Positions 14,453-23,417 of a stretch of 38,750 nucleotides of DNA are shown here, piece by piece. Made by a program: the position numbers and the translations under genes. Every line of letters starts with the position of its first letter. Position 1 is the first letter of the stretch. The DNA lies in contig JANMWN010000084.1 in NCBI GenBank assembly GCA_031394045.1, positions 1 through 38,750 of the forward strand, read 5' to 3'. Source of the stretch: JANYIP01 sp031394045. GTDB lineage: Bacteria > Actinomycetota > Actinomycetes > Prado026. Under the pieces are notes generated by a model. That model ran no database searches. It saw nothing but the letters and a program-made list of their open reading frames with translations, and was not told the DNA's origin.

Positions 14453-15224
14453 GGGCGCCCCCGACCCCGACCCCGGCTCCGACCTCGGTGCCGACCTCGG
14501 TGCCGACGGGGAGCCGGGCGGTATGCGTGCCCGCTGGGGTCTTGGCGACGTCGCCATCACCCTTGGCCTGACGATCTTCATCGGCACCCTGGTCAGCCTC
14601 GCGGTGCTCGCCCTCGTCGATGGCCCGTGGGACTCGCCGACCGGACGTGCGTGGGCGAGCCTGCTGCTGCTCGTCCTGCCCTGGATCGGCCTGGCCGGCT
14701 GGCCACTGCTGACCTCTTACTCGCGCGGGGCCGGTCCGGTCCACGACTTCGGGCTGCGCCTGTCCTGGACCGACGCAGGCATCGGCTTCGCCGGGGGAGT
14801 GGCCGCGCTCATCCTCGGCTCAATGGTTGCCTGGTTGCAGGAACAGGTCACCGGGCACCAGATCACCTCGGCGGTCGGCGACCTCGCGCAGGACACCACG
14901 TCGGCGTCGGCGGCGGCGCTGGCGATCCTCGCGCTGTGCACGGCAGTGGGTGCGCCCGTGGTCGAGGAGCTCGCGTTCCGCGGCCTGATGTTCGGGGCGC
15001 TGCGCAAGCGTGGCCTGCCGGTCGCCAGCTCGGTCGCGCTCACCACGGCGACCTTCGCGCTGTTCCACTTCGAGCTCCAGCGGCTGCTCGTCCTGCTGGT
15101 GATCGCCAGCTTCCTCGGCGTCGTACGCGCCGTCACGGGCAGCACCGCCGCGAGCATGGTCACCCACATGACCGTCAACCTGCCCGGCGCGCTGGCGATC
15201 CTCGCCCTCGGCCACACCGGGTAG
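14436..15224 (+). CDS. CPBP family intramembrane metalloprotease
   Basis: A membrane protein of up to 262 residues with about seven hydrophobic segments and the CPBP (type II CAAX protease/bacteriocin-processing) motifs. EELAFRG (EExxxR, residues ~183-189) is followed by a helix with FALFHF and a last helix with HMTVN, giving the Glu, Glu, His, His catalytic set. The N-terminus is a Pro/Asp/Gly repeat. If the ATG at 14523 is used, this tail is absent and the protein starts MRARWGLGDVA. Substrates are unknown. It is probably co-transcribed with ahcY and the dinucleotide-binding gene. Confidence 0.85.
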   Translation: MLPTPEGAPDPDPGSDLGADLGADGEPGGMRARWGLGDVAITLGLTIFIGTLVSLAVLALVDGPWDSPTGRAWASLLLLVLPWIGLAGWPLLTSYSRGAGPVHDFGLRLSWTDAGIGFAGGVAALILGSMVAWLQEQVTGHQITSAVGDLAQDTTSASAAALAILALCTAVGAPVVEELAFRGLMFGALRKRGLPVASSVALTTATFALFHFELQRLLVLLVIASFLGVVRAVTGSTAASMVTHMTVNLPGALAILALGHTG

Positions 15225-15228
15225 CGGG

Positions 15229-16134
15229 TCAGGACGGCGCGGCGAACCCGTCAGTGGGTGGCGCCGGCGGGGGCGGTCCAGGCGGCTGCGGCGGCGCGTA
15301 CGGCTGGGCCGGGTACGGCTGGGCCGGGTACAACGGGGCCGCGGCAGCCGTGGGCGCGCCGTAGCGGACCTCCTCGCGGCGACGGCGTTCGGCCAGGACC
15401 GCAGCGAGGTACGGCTCGGGCGGGCATCCGGGGGGTGGCGCCGGCGCGACGTGCTGGGACACCTCGTACGCGATCCGGCTGCCCATGCTGTGGCGTACGT
15501 CGACGGACAGGTCGCGGGCCCGGGAGAGGAACTGCCGCGCAGACAGGGCCAGGTTGTCCGGCAGCCGTGACAGCTCCAGCGTCGTCGCCCAGGTGGCCAA
15601 CGGCGGCGGCATCACGATCATCGGGGCGGCGACGTTGGGGACCCGCTCGCGCACGACCACGGTGCCGGCCAGGAAGTCGCCCACGCGCTTGCCCTGGACG
15701 GAAACCAGGCTGGTGATGATCGCGACGACGCCTGCGAACAAGTAGATCTCGAAGACCGCGAGCAGCCCGCGTACGAGCGCGTGCCGGAAGTGGATCGGCC
15801 CACCGTCGTCGCGGACGACCCGCAGCCCCATCGCCATCTTGCCCAGCGACCGACCGCGGCTGAGGGTCTCGAACATGACGGGGTAGCCGACGAGGACGCC
15901 GATGGTGACGACGAGGGACAGCGCCGCGCCCGCCGCGCCGTCCAGGCTGTCGCTGAGCCCGGACACCGAGCCGATCGCGGCGAAGAACAGGAACATCGCC
16001 AGCAGGACGAGCAGGTCGAGGATCTCGGCGACGGCACGACTGGGCAGCTTGGCCAGCCGGAGCTCAAGCAGCACCGCCTCGCCCGTGACGAGGTCGCCCC
16101 CCATCGGCGCCGGCTGACCCGCCCCCTGACTCAT
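15229..16134 (-). CDS. RDD family membrane protein
   Basis: A 301-residue protein. After a short N-terminus comes an RDD domain (about residues 30-170) with two to three membrane helices, including SRAVAEILDLLVLLAMFLFF and a final helix around FEIYLFAGVVAIITSLVS, closed by GKRVGDFLAGTVVVRER. The canonical first Arg-Asp pair is not exact here. The C-terminal third is soluble and ends in a Pro/Tyr-rich tail with a repeated YPAQP unit encoded by a 15-bp DNA repeat. Function is unknown. It is divergent from the SpoIIM-like gene, a pairing conserved in actinobacteria. The start is ATG at 16134, with CAGACT six bases upstream. Confidence 0.85.
   Translation of the reverse strand: MSQGAGQPAPMGGDLVTGEAVLLELRLAKLPSRAVAEILDLLVLLAMFLFFAAIGSVSGLSDSLDGAAGAALSLVVTIGVLVGYPVMFETLSRGRSLGKMAMGLRVVRDDGGPIHFRHALVRGLLAVFEIYLFAGVVAIITSLVSVQGKRVGDFLAGTVVVRERVPNVAAPMIVMPPPLATWATTLELSRLPDNLALSARQFLSRARDLSVDVRHSMGSRIAYEVSQHVAPAPPPGCPPEPYLAAVLAERRRREEVRYGAPTAAAAPLYPAQPYPAQPYAPPQPPGPPPPAPPTDGFAAPS
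15299..15328 (-). repeat. 15-bp tandem repeat in RDD tail
   Basis: Two exact copies of GTACGGCTGGGCCGG, then a diverged third, encode the YPAQP repeat of the proline-rich tail. Confidence 0.7.
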
Positions 16135-16140
16135 CCGAGG

Positions 16141-16146
16141 AGTCTG
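16141..16146 (-). promoter_or_regulatory. -10 element of the RDD gene (leaderless)
   Basis: The minus strand reads CAGACT, six bases before the ATG at 16134. With the SpoIIM-like promoter it forms a 69-bp divergent control region. Confidence 0.4.
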
Positions 16147-16190
16147 GCAGCCACGAGGCCGACACGGGGGTTGCCGCGCGCGCTGCCTAC

Positions 16191-16196
16191 TAGTGT
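16191..16196 (+). promoter_or_regulatory. -10 element of the SpoIIM-like gene (leaderless)
   Basis: TAGTGT ends seven bases before the GTG at 16204. A TTGCCG lies upstream, but the spacer is only 14 bp. Confidence 0.45.
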
Positions 16197-16203
16197 CGGC
16201 CGC

Positions 16204-17208
16204 GTGGACATCGACGCCTTCGTGGCTGCGCATGCCAAGGAGTGGGAGCGCCTCGACGTCCTGTCCCGCCGCTCGCGCCGGCTCTCGGGTGCCGAGGCGG
16301 ACGAGCTCGTCGACCTCTACCAGCGCACCGCCACCCACCTGTCGGCGGTCCGTTCCTCCGCGCCGGACCCGGCGCTGGTCGGCCGGCTGTCGTCGCTGGT
16401 CGCCCGGTCCCGCGGGTCGGTGACCGGTGCCCGCGCCGCGTCCCTGCGCGACGTCTCGGACTTCTTCTTGCTGCGCTTCCCGGCGGCCGTCTACCGCGCG
16501 CGTTGGTGGTGGATCTCGACCGCGGTGGTCTCGCTGCTGGTGGCGCTCGCCCTCGGCTGGTGGATCGCGGTCAACCCGGACGTGCAGAACTCGCTTGCAC
16601 CGCCCGACGAGATCAGGCAGCTGGTCGACCAGGACTTCGCGTCGTACTACTCGTCGAACCCGGCCGGCTCGTTCGCCTTCAAGGTCTGGACCAACAATGC
16701 CTGGATCACCGCGATGGTGATCGCCAGCGGCGGGCTGCTGGGGCTGCCGATCCCGTACATCCTGCTGCAGAACTCGCTCAACGTGGGGCTGGTCGGCGGG
16801 TTCATGGCGGCGCACGGCCGGCTGGACCTTTTCTTCGGCCTGATCCTGCCGCACGGCCTGCTCGAGCTGACTGCGGTGTTCGTGGGCGCCGGGGTGGGGC
16901 TGCGGCTGGGCTGGACGATCATCGCTCCGGGTGATCAGCCGCGCAGCATCGCGGTGCCCCGCGAGGGTCGCGCGGCGATCACGGTCGCGCTGGGGCTGGT
17001 CGTGGTGCTGCTGGTCTCCGGGGTGATCGAGGCGTTCGTGACGCCGTCTGGCCTGCCGACCTGGGCCCGCATCGGCGTCGGGCTGCTGGCGTGGAGCAGC
17101 TTCCTCGCGTACGTGCTGCTGCTCGGCCGGCGGGCCGTGGCGGCCGGCGAGACCGGCGACCTCGGGTCCGCGGACGTCGGCGACACCCGCCCCGTCTCCG
17201 TGGGCTGA
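16204..17208 (+). CDS. Stage II sporulation protein M (SpoIIM)-like membrane protein
   Basis: A 334-residue protein. The N-terminal ~95 residues are helical and cytoplasmic (HAKEWERLDVLSRR, then LVDLYQRTATHLSAVR). Membrane helices follow, with conserved FKVWTNNAWITAM, the loop PYILLQNSLNVGLVGGFM, and ILPHGLLELTAVFVGAGVGLR, the hallmark of the SpoIIM family (DUF95). In non-sporulating actinobacteria this gene is regularly linked to RDD, DUF58 and MoxR genes. A membrane-remodelling or envelope role is suspected but not established. It converges on the DUF58 gene, with a 60-bp gap containing short GACGGC repeats. Confidence 0.88.
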   Translation: MDIDAFVAAHAKEWERLDVLSRRSRRLSGAEADELVDLYQRTATHLSAVRSSAPDPALVGRLSSLVARSRGSVTGARAASLRDVSDFFLLRFPAAVYRARWWWISTAVVSLLVALALGWWIAVNPDVQNSLAPPDEIRQLVDQDFASYYSSNPAGSFAFKVWTNNAWITAMVIASGGLLGLPIPYILLQNSLNVGLVGGFMAAHGRLDLFFGLILPHGLLELTAVFVGAGVGLRLGWTIIAPGDQPRSIAVPREGRAAITVALGLVVVLLVSGVIEAFVTPSGLPTWARIGVGLLAWSSFLAYVLLLGRRAVAAGETGDLGSADVGDTRPVSVG

Positions 17209-17268
17209 TCCCCTCGGTCGACGGCGACGGCGACGGCGACGGCTACGTCGACACCGACAGCGACAGCG

Positions 17269-18561
17269 TCAGAGCAGACCGGCCGCTTTCAGCGCGAGGT
17301 AGGTGTCGGCCAGCCGTGGCGGCAGCTCGTCGGGGGACCCCTCGACCACCGTGACACCGGTACGCCCGAGGGCCCCGGCCACGCGGACGCGCTCCATCGC
17401 CGCCCGGGTCCCGGCCGCCGCCTCGTAGACCGCCTGGGCATCGCCACGGGCCGCGGCCATCTCGGCGACCCGGGGGTCGGCCACGGATGCGAGCACGACC
17501 CGGTGCTTGCGGGTCAGCCGCGGCAGCACCGGCAGCAGGCCGTGCTCCACGGGCGCCGGGTCGAGGGCGGTCAGCAGCACCACCAGCGAGCGGCGCGGGG
17601 CACGGCGCAGGATCTCGGCGGCGAGCGCTTCCCAGTCGGGCTCGACCAGCCGCGCCTCCAGGGGCGCCATCGCCTGCACCAGGGACGGCAGCAGCTCGTT
17701 CGCACGCGCACCCTGCACGGCGGCGCGAAGGGTCCGGTCGTACGCGATCAGGTCGACCCGGTCGCCCGCCCGCGCGGCAAGGGCCGCGAGCAGCAGGGCG
17801 GCATCCATCGCGGCGTCGAGCCGAGGCGCGTCCCCCACCCGACCGGCTGACGTACGTCCGGTGTCCAGCACGAGCAGGACGTGCCGGTCGCGCTCCGGCC
17901 GCCACGTGCGGACCACGACGTCGCCCGCTCGCGCAGTGGCGCGCCAGTCGATCGAACGGACGTCATCACCGGGTACGTACTCGCGCAGGGAGTCGAACTC
18001 GGTGCCCTGCCCGCGGACCAGCACGGCGGTCCGGCCGTCGAGGTCGCGCAGCCGGGCAAGCTTGCTGGGCAGGTGCTTGCGCGAGGTGAACGGCGGCAGC
18101 GCCCGTACCCGCCAGGGGACCGCGTGCGAGCCCTGCCGTGAGGCCAGCCCGAACGGACCGTAGGACCGGACCGTCACCCGGTCGGCGATCCGGTCGCCGC
18201 GTCGGGTCGGCACCAGAACCGTTGTCAGTGCTCGTCTTTCGCCTGGTGGCACATCGATCGGTACGCGCCTGCGCGGCACTCCCGCCGAGGGTGGCCAGGC
18301 GTCGCGGACGACACCGTGCACCCGGCGGCCGCTCGGGTTGGTGATCCGTAGCACGACCTCGGCGGGCTCGCCCAGCCGGACCACCGTGTCACCGGAACGC
18401 GCGAAGCGCAGGGTGCGTACCGAGCCCGCCAGGGACAGGTCGATCAGCACGCCCACCAGCAGGACGCCGTTGACCGCGACGACGGCCCAGTCCGAGCCCA
18501 GCAGGGCGACCACAAAGGTGCCCAGCAGCGCTAGGAGGGCGAGGCGTCCGGTGAGGGCCAT
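17269..18561 (-). CDS. DUF58 domain-containing protein (MoxR-associated)
   Basis: A 430-residue protein with two N-terminal membrane helices (about residues 5-48), an extended beta region, then the DUF58 signature GTEFDSLREYVPGDDVRSID. A von Willebrand A-like domain follows, with DTGRTS in place of the classical DxSxS metal site. DUF58 proteins act with MoxR ATPases, thought to help assemble or activate membrane or secreted complexes; clients are unknown. It is the last gene of the minus-strand operon. ATG at 18561 lies 22 bp after the MoxR stop. Confidence 0.88.
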   Translation of the reverse strand: MALTGRLALLALLGTFVVALLGSDWAVVAVNGVLLVGVLIDLSLAGSVRTLRFARSGDTVVRLGEPAEVVLRITNPSGRRVHGVVRDAWPPSAGVPRRRVPIDVPPGERRALTTVLVPTRRGDRIADRVTVRSYGPFGLASRQGSHAVPWRVRALPPFTSRKHLPSKLARLRDLDGRTAVLVRGQGTEFDSLREYVPGDDVRSIDWRATARAGDVVVRTWRPERDRHVLLVLDTGRTSAGRVGDAPRLDAAMDAALLLAALAARAGDRVDLIAYDRTLRAAVQGARANELLPSLVQAMAPLEARLVEPDWEALAAEILRRAPRRSLVVLLTALDPAPVEHGLLPVLPRLTRKHRVVLASVADPRVAEMAAARGDAQAVYEAAAGTRAAMERVRVAGALGRTGVTVVEGSPDELPPRLADTYLALKAAGLL

Positions 18562-18583
18562 GTCGAGGGGGAGCCGGGCCCCG

Positions 18584-19683
<1,100 letters not shown>

Positions 19684-19687
<4 letters not shown>

Positions 19688-20868
19688 GGGCGACGAACCA
19701 TCCTCTCCAGGACGTCGAGCTCGGCGGCGAGCCGGACCAGCGCGGTGTCATCGCTGGGGGCGGCACCGTACAGGAGTGCGCCGATCTGCGCGGCTGGTCG
19801 CCCGGTCCGGGCGGCGACCGCGTCGGTGACGGCCGCAGGGTCAGCGCCCCGGCCCAGGCCCATCAACGGTACGACCCGGGCGAGCACGGCGGCCCGCAGG
19901 TTCTGCGCCGCGCGGTCACGGGCACTGCCCCGGCGGTAGAGGCGCGCGCGTCCCTCGGTGGCCTCGGCTGCGCGCACGACGACCGGCAGGGGTTCCTCGA
20001 CCACCGGGCCGAACCGGCGTCCACGCCAGAGCGCCAGGACCACCACGCCGATGCAGATCTGGAGCACGGCCAGGCCGACCCATGGGGGGAGCAGGTCGCC
20101 CAGCGACTGGGTCCCGCTCGCGTCGTCGATGACCTGGTGCGCGACGTACCAGACCAGCTTCTGGTGGGCGCCGAGCAGGTTGAGCGCGAGCGAGGCGTTG
20201 CCCTCCCGCGCCAGCAGGTCGTTGGTCAGCCCGGCGCCCGAGCCGAGCACCGTGATCACGCGACCGTCGGAAAGTGCGGCCTGCGCCACGGTGGCGGCGC
20301 CGTTGACGGCGTAGCACAACGTGAGCGCGCCCCCCTCGGGCGTCTTGCCGCCGACGGTCAGGCCACCGGCCCAGGCCCGCCCTGCCTGGCGGGCGGCGCG
20401 CAGGTCGCAGACCGCGTCGCGCGGCTCCGTCCGAACCGAGTCCTCGACGCTGAGCCACAGCGTGAGCCGGTCGAGCACGGACGGCGTCGGGTCCACCAGT
20501 ACCAGGTCGGCCCGGCTCTGCTCGATCTGGTCGAGCTGGTGCGGGCTCAGACCGTCCGGCGTCGCGACCAGGAGGGTGTCGCGTGCGGCGGCGGAGGCGA
20601 GTGCGGCCTCGCTGCTGTCCACCGCGCTGACGTTGATGCCGCGCTCCTCGAGCAGGACCCGCAGGGCCCTGGCGCCGGCGGGTGTCGCGGCGTCCGGGTC
20701 GAGGTAGCCGCGCGCGTTGCCCGCCTGGCTCACGGCCACGGCCACTCCCACCAGCAGCACGAGCGCGGCCACGACGAGCGGTCGACGCAGGTCCCGGAGC
20801 CGGGAACGGGCGGTGGCGTCTAGGGCTGAGTCCCGTGTCGAGTCGGGCGCCAGCTGCGCGGTCGTCAT
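19684..20868 (-). CDS. DUF4350 domain-containing membrane protein
   Basis: A 394-residue protein. One membrane helix lies near the N-terminus (about residues 30-48), followed by YLDPDAATPAGARALRVLLEERG, the start of a DUF4350 (GATase-like fold) domain in the extracytoplasmic part. A second helix comes at about residues 262-285 (VGLAVLQICIGVVVLALW), then a cytoplasmic helical end. It sits between DUF4129 and moxR with 4-bp overlaps on both sides, the usual order in actinobacteria. Molecular role unknown. Confidence 0.85.
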
Positions 20869-21524
20869 CGGGCCTCGACCCGGTCGACCCGGTCGAAGCC
20901 GTCGAGCGCGGGCCGGGTGGTTGCCAGCTGGTGGTCGAGGGCGCGCAGGGCTGCGTCGGCGGCCTGGTCCCTGGCCTGGCTGCCGTAGGCGATGTCGTCG
21001 AAGGAGCGCGCGGCCATCCGCAGGCCGGTCGCGCAGGCGGGCATCGCCCTGGCCGCCTCGGCAGCGGCCTCGTCGGCGGTACGCCCGGGCCGGGGTTCGA
21101 GGATGTCGCGCTCCTCAAGGCTGCGGACCACGGCGCGGAACCGTTGGCGGACCGCCTCGTCCCAGTCGCCGGCGGCGGCCGCGGCATCGGCGGCGGCGCG
21201 GTAGGCGGCGGCAGACCTTGGCTGACCGACGAAGACGGGTACGTCGACCACGCCACCGGCACGGAGCCGCCCGACCCGTCGCGTGACGACGACGACCACC
21301 ACGACGACCACCGCGATGAGCGCGAGCAGCCCGACGGCGCCACCGGGAGTGGCCGACGTCAGCGCGTTGATCGCGTCGAGGACGTGCCCGACGACCCACG
21401 AGAGGATCCGTTGGGGCAGCGACGGACGGCCTTCGGCATAGATCGCCTTCGCCAGCTCGCGGCGAGCAGCGTCAGCGGCCTCCTCGCGCCCCACGTCGAC
21501 CGGGACGTCCCACGGCAGGCTCAC
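20865..21524 (-). CDS. DUF4129 domain-containing membrane protein
   Basis: A 219-residue protein starting GTG at 21524 (VSLPWDVPVDVGREEAADAA). One hydrophobic segment spans about residues 65-82, nearly all Val, Ile, Leu and Ala. The C-terminal DUF4129 domain contains DWDEAVRQRFRAVVRSLEER, with helices ending in YGSQARDQAADAA. The last residues repeat FDRVDRV from a 9-bp DNA repeat. It overlaps both neighbours by 4 bp. DUF4129 often accompanies MoxR/DUF58 operons; function unknown. Confidence 0.85.
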   Translation of the reverse strand: MSLPWDVPVDVGREEAADAARRELAKAIYAEGRPSLPQRILSWVVGHVLDAINALTSATPGGAVGLLALIAVVVVVVVVVTRRVGRLRAGGVVDVPVFVGQPRSAAAYRAAADAAAAAGDWDEAVRQRFRAVVRSLEERDILEPRPGRTADEAAAEAARAMPACATGLRMAARSFDDIAYGSQARDQAADAALRALDHQLATTRPALDGFDRVDRVEAR

Positions 21525-22612
21525 GCCGCGGCTGCCCGCATGAGCTCGATGTCGAGCCCCTCCTTGCGCATCCGCAGGTCGACGTACATCAGCGTGGTCA
21601 CGGACGCCGCGAACGGGTACGTGACGGCCCCGGCGATGATGCCGCCGATCGTCGTGAGGGCCTGCAGCAGCACGTAGTTGCTGTCGACCGAGCTCAGGCC
21701 GCCGAGCAGGATCGACCCGCCCCCGAAGATGAGGAACGGGATCTCCACGACGAAGCTCACGATCCACGAGATGATCACGGTCAGCAGCAGGATGCCGAAC
21801 GTCCGCCACCACTTGTCGGTGACCAGGTGCCGGGACCGACCCATCGAGCCGAACACCTTGGCCCGCTCGAGGATCAGCGCCGGTGCCGAGACGGCAAGCG
21901 CCGCGTACAGGTAGATGCCGGGGATCACGCAGAAGATCGCACCCAGCCCGATGAACAGGCCGGACATGATTGACAGGCCGATCAGCCGCCAGATCTGCGG
22001 CCGCACCTTGGCCCAGGCCTCACCTAGGGTGGCCCGGTGCCCGAGCACGGCCTGGCTGACGATGACGGTGAACAGCCCGGCCAGCAGGGTCGTCGCAAGC
22101 CAGGTCAGCAGCGACGTGGCGACGAAGCCCCCGAAGCCGCTCAGCTGCGCGCCGGTCAGGTCCTGGTTCGCGTACGGGTCGCCGGTGTCGAGGTTGATCG
22201 AGCCGGGCGTGGACGTCGAACGCAGCACCGTGATCTCGAGCAGGAACTGGATCAGGCCGGTCACCGAGACCACGGCCGCCGAGAGGCCGATCATCACCTT
22301 CCAGTGCTGCCGGATCACCGTGACCGCGCCGTCGAGGATCTCGCCGACACCCAGCGGACGCAGCGGGATGATGCCCGGCTTCGGCACCTGCTGGTTGGCC
22401 TGGTAGCCGTAGCCGTAGCCGGGCCCGTACCCGTACGGGGGCGGCGGGGGCGCGTACCCGGGAAGCGGCGGAGGTGGGGCGTAACCGGGCGGCGGCGGCG
22501 GTGGGCCGTACCCGGGCGGCGGCGGTGGCATGGGCGGAGCGGAGTCCTGGTCGTCGCCGCCCCGCTGGGTCGGGTCCCAGCTCGGCGAGGTCCAGCCCTG
22601 CTCGTCGGACAT
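21521..22612 (-). CDS. Glycerophosphoryl diester phosphodiesterase membrane domain-like protein
   Basis: A 363-residue membrane protein. The first ~85 residues are a Pro/Gly/Tyr-rich cytoplasmic tail with repeated PPPPGY units. At least six membrane helices follow, starting after IIPLRPLGVGEILDGAVTVI, the usual entry motif of this membrane family, and including a pore-like FCVIPGIYLYAALAVSAPAL. There is no catalytic phosphodiesterase domain. It is the first gene of the minus-strand operon, divergent from mtrA; a CAGACT at 22641-22646 (minus) could be its -10. Role unknown, possibly a scaffold or lipid-related membrane protein. Confidence 0.8.
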   Translation of the reverse strand: MSDEQGWTSPSWDPTQRGGDDQDSAPPMPPPPPGYGPPPPPPGYAPPPPLPGYAPPPPPYGYGPGYGYGYQANQQVPKPGIIPLRPLGVGEILDGAVTVIRQHWKVMIGLSAAVVSVTGLIQFLLEITVLRSTSTPGSINLDTGDPYANQDLTGAQLSGFGGFVATSLLTWLATTLLAGLFTVIVSQAVLGHRATLGEAWAKVRPQIWRLIGLSIMSGLFIGLGAIFCVIPGIYLYAALAVSAPALILERAKVFGSMGRSRHLVTDKWWRTFGILLLTVIISWIVSFVVEIPFLIFGGGSILLGGLSSVDSNYVLLQALTTIGGIIAGAVTYPFAASVTTLMYVDLRMRKEGLDIELMRAAAA

Positions 22613-22703
22613 CGAGCCCCCTGCAAGTCGTCGGCTGAGCAGTCTGCATGCACCGGTGGACGGCGATCGCGTCCATCGTGGCACGGAGGGAGCGCGGGGA
22701 TGC

Positions 22704-22709
22704 GACGAT
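22704..22709 (+). promoter_or_regulatory. -10 element of mtrA (leaderless)
   Basis: GACGAT, preceded by TG in extended -10 position, ends six bases before the ATG at 22716. A GGAGGG further upstream (22685-22690) is too far away to serve as a ribosome site. Confidence 0.4.
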
Positions 22710-22715
22710 GAGGCC

Positions 22716-23402
22716 ATGAAGGCACGCGTGTTGGTGGTCGACGACGACCCGGCGCTCGCGGAGATGCTCGGCATCGTCCTGCGCGGCGAAGGCTTCGAGC
22801 CTGTCTTCTGCGCAGACGGCGTACGCGCGATCGGGGTGTTCCGGGAGGCCAAGCCCGACCTGGTGCTGCTCGACCTGATGCTGCCTGGCATGGGCGGCAT
22901 CGACGTCTGCCGGCAGATCCGGGCCGAGTCCGGCGTCCCGATCGTCATGCTCACGGCCAAGAGCGACACCGTTGACATCGTCCTCGGCCTCGAGTCCGGT
23001 GCCGACGACTACATCGTCAAGCCGTTCAAGCCCAAGGAGCTCGTCGCCCGGGTCCGTACCCGCCTGCGCCGCGAGAGCGCCCCCGCCCCCGAGCGGCTCG
23101 AGATCGGCGACCTCGCCATCGACGTCGCCGGCCACGCCGTGACGCGAGGCGGGAGCCCGATCAACCTGACCCCGCTCGAGTTCGACCTGCTCGTCGCACT
23201 CGCGCGCAAACCCTGGCAGGTGTTCACCCGCGAGGTGCTGCTGGAGCAGGTCTGGGGCTACCGGCACGCGGCGGACACCCGGCTGGTCAACGTCCATGTA
23301 CAGCGGTTGCGGTCCAAGATCGAGCAGGACCCCGAGAAGCCTGAGATCGTCGTCACGGTCCGCGGCGTCGGTTACAAGGCGGGCGCACCGAGCCCCTCGT
23401 GA
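22716..23402 (+). CDS. mtrA: Two-component response regulator MtrA
   Basis: A 228-residue OmpR/PhoB-type regulator. The receiver domain has VLVVDDD at the start, the phosphorylated Asp53 in LVLLDLMLP, Thr80 and Lys102 (DDYIVKPF). The winged-helix DNA-binding domain spans about residues 128-222 (LTPLEFDLLVALARKPWQVF, then RLVNVHVQRLRSKIE). In mycobacteria and streptomycetes MtrA links the cell cycle, chromosome replication and cell-wall hydrolase expression, and is phosphorylated by MtrB. Order mtrA-mtrB-lpqB and near-identity of key motifs make the call secure. Unlike M. tuberculosis, no tmk gene precedes it here. Confidence 0.96.
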   Translation: MKARVLVVDDDPALAEMLGIVLRGEGFEPVFCADGVRAIGVFREAKPDLVLLDLMLPGMGGIDVCRQIRAESGVPIVMLTAKSDTVDIVLGLESGADDYIVKPFKPKELVARVRTRLRRESAPAPERLEIGDLAIDVAGHAVTRGGSPINLTPLEFDLLVALARKPWQVFTREVLLEQVWGYRHAADTRLVNVHVQRLRSKIEQDPEKPEIVVTVRGVGYKAGAPSPS

Positions 23403-23417
23403 GACCCTGAAGGGGTC

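Noticed and set aside
17209..17268. GACGGC repeats between SpoIIM-like and DUF58 as a terminator
   Set aside because: The repeats do not form a good inverted repeat, so no terminator is called.
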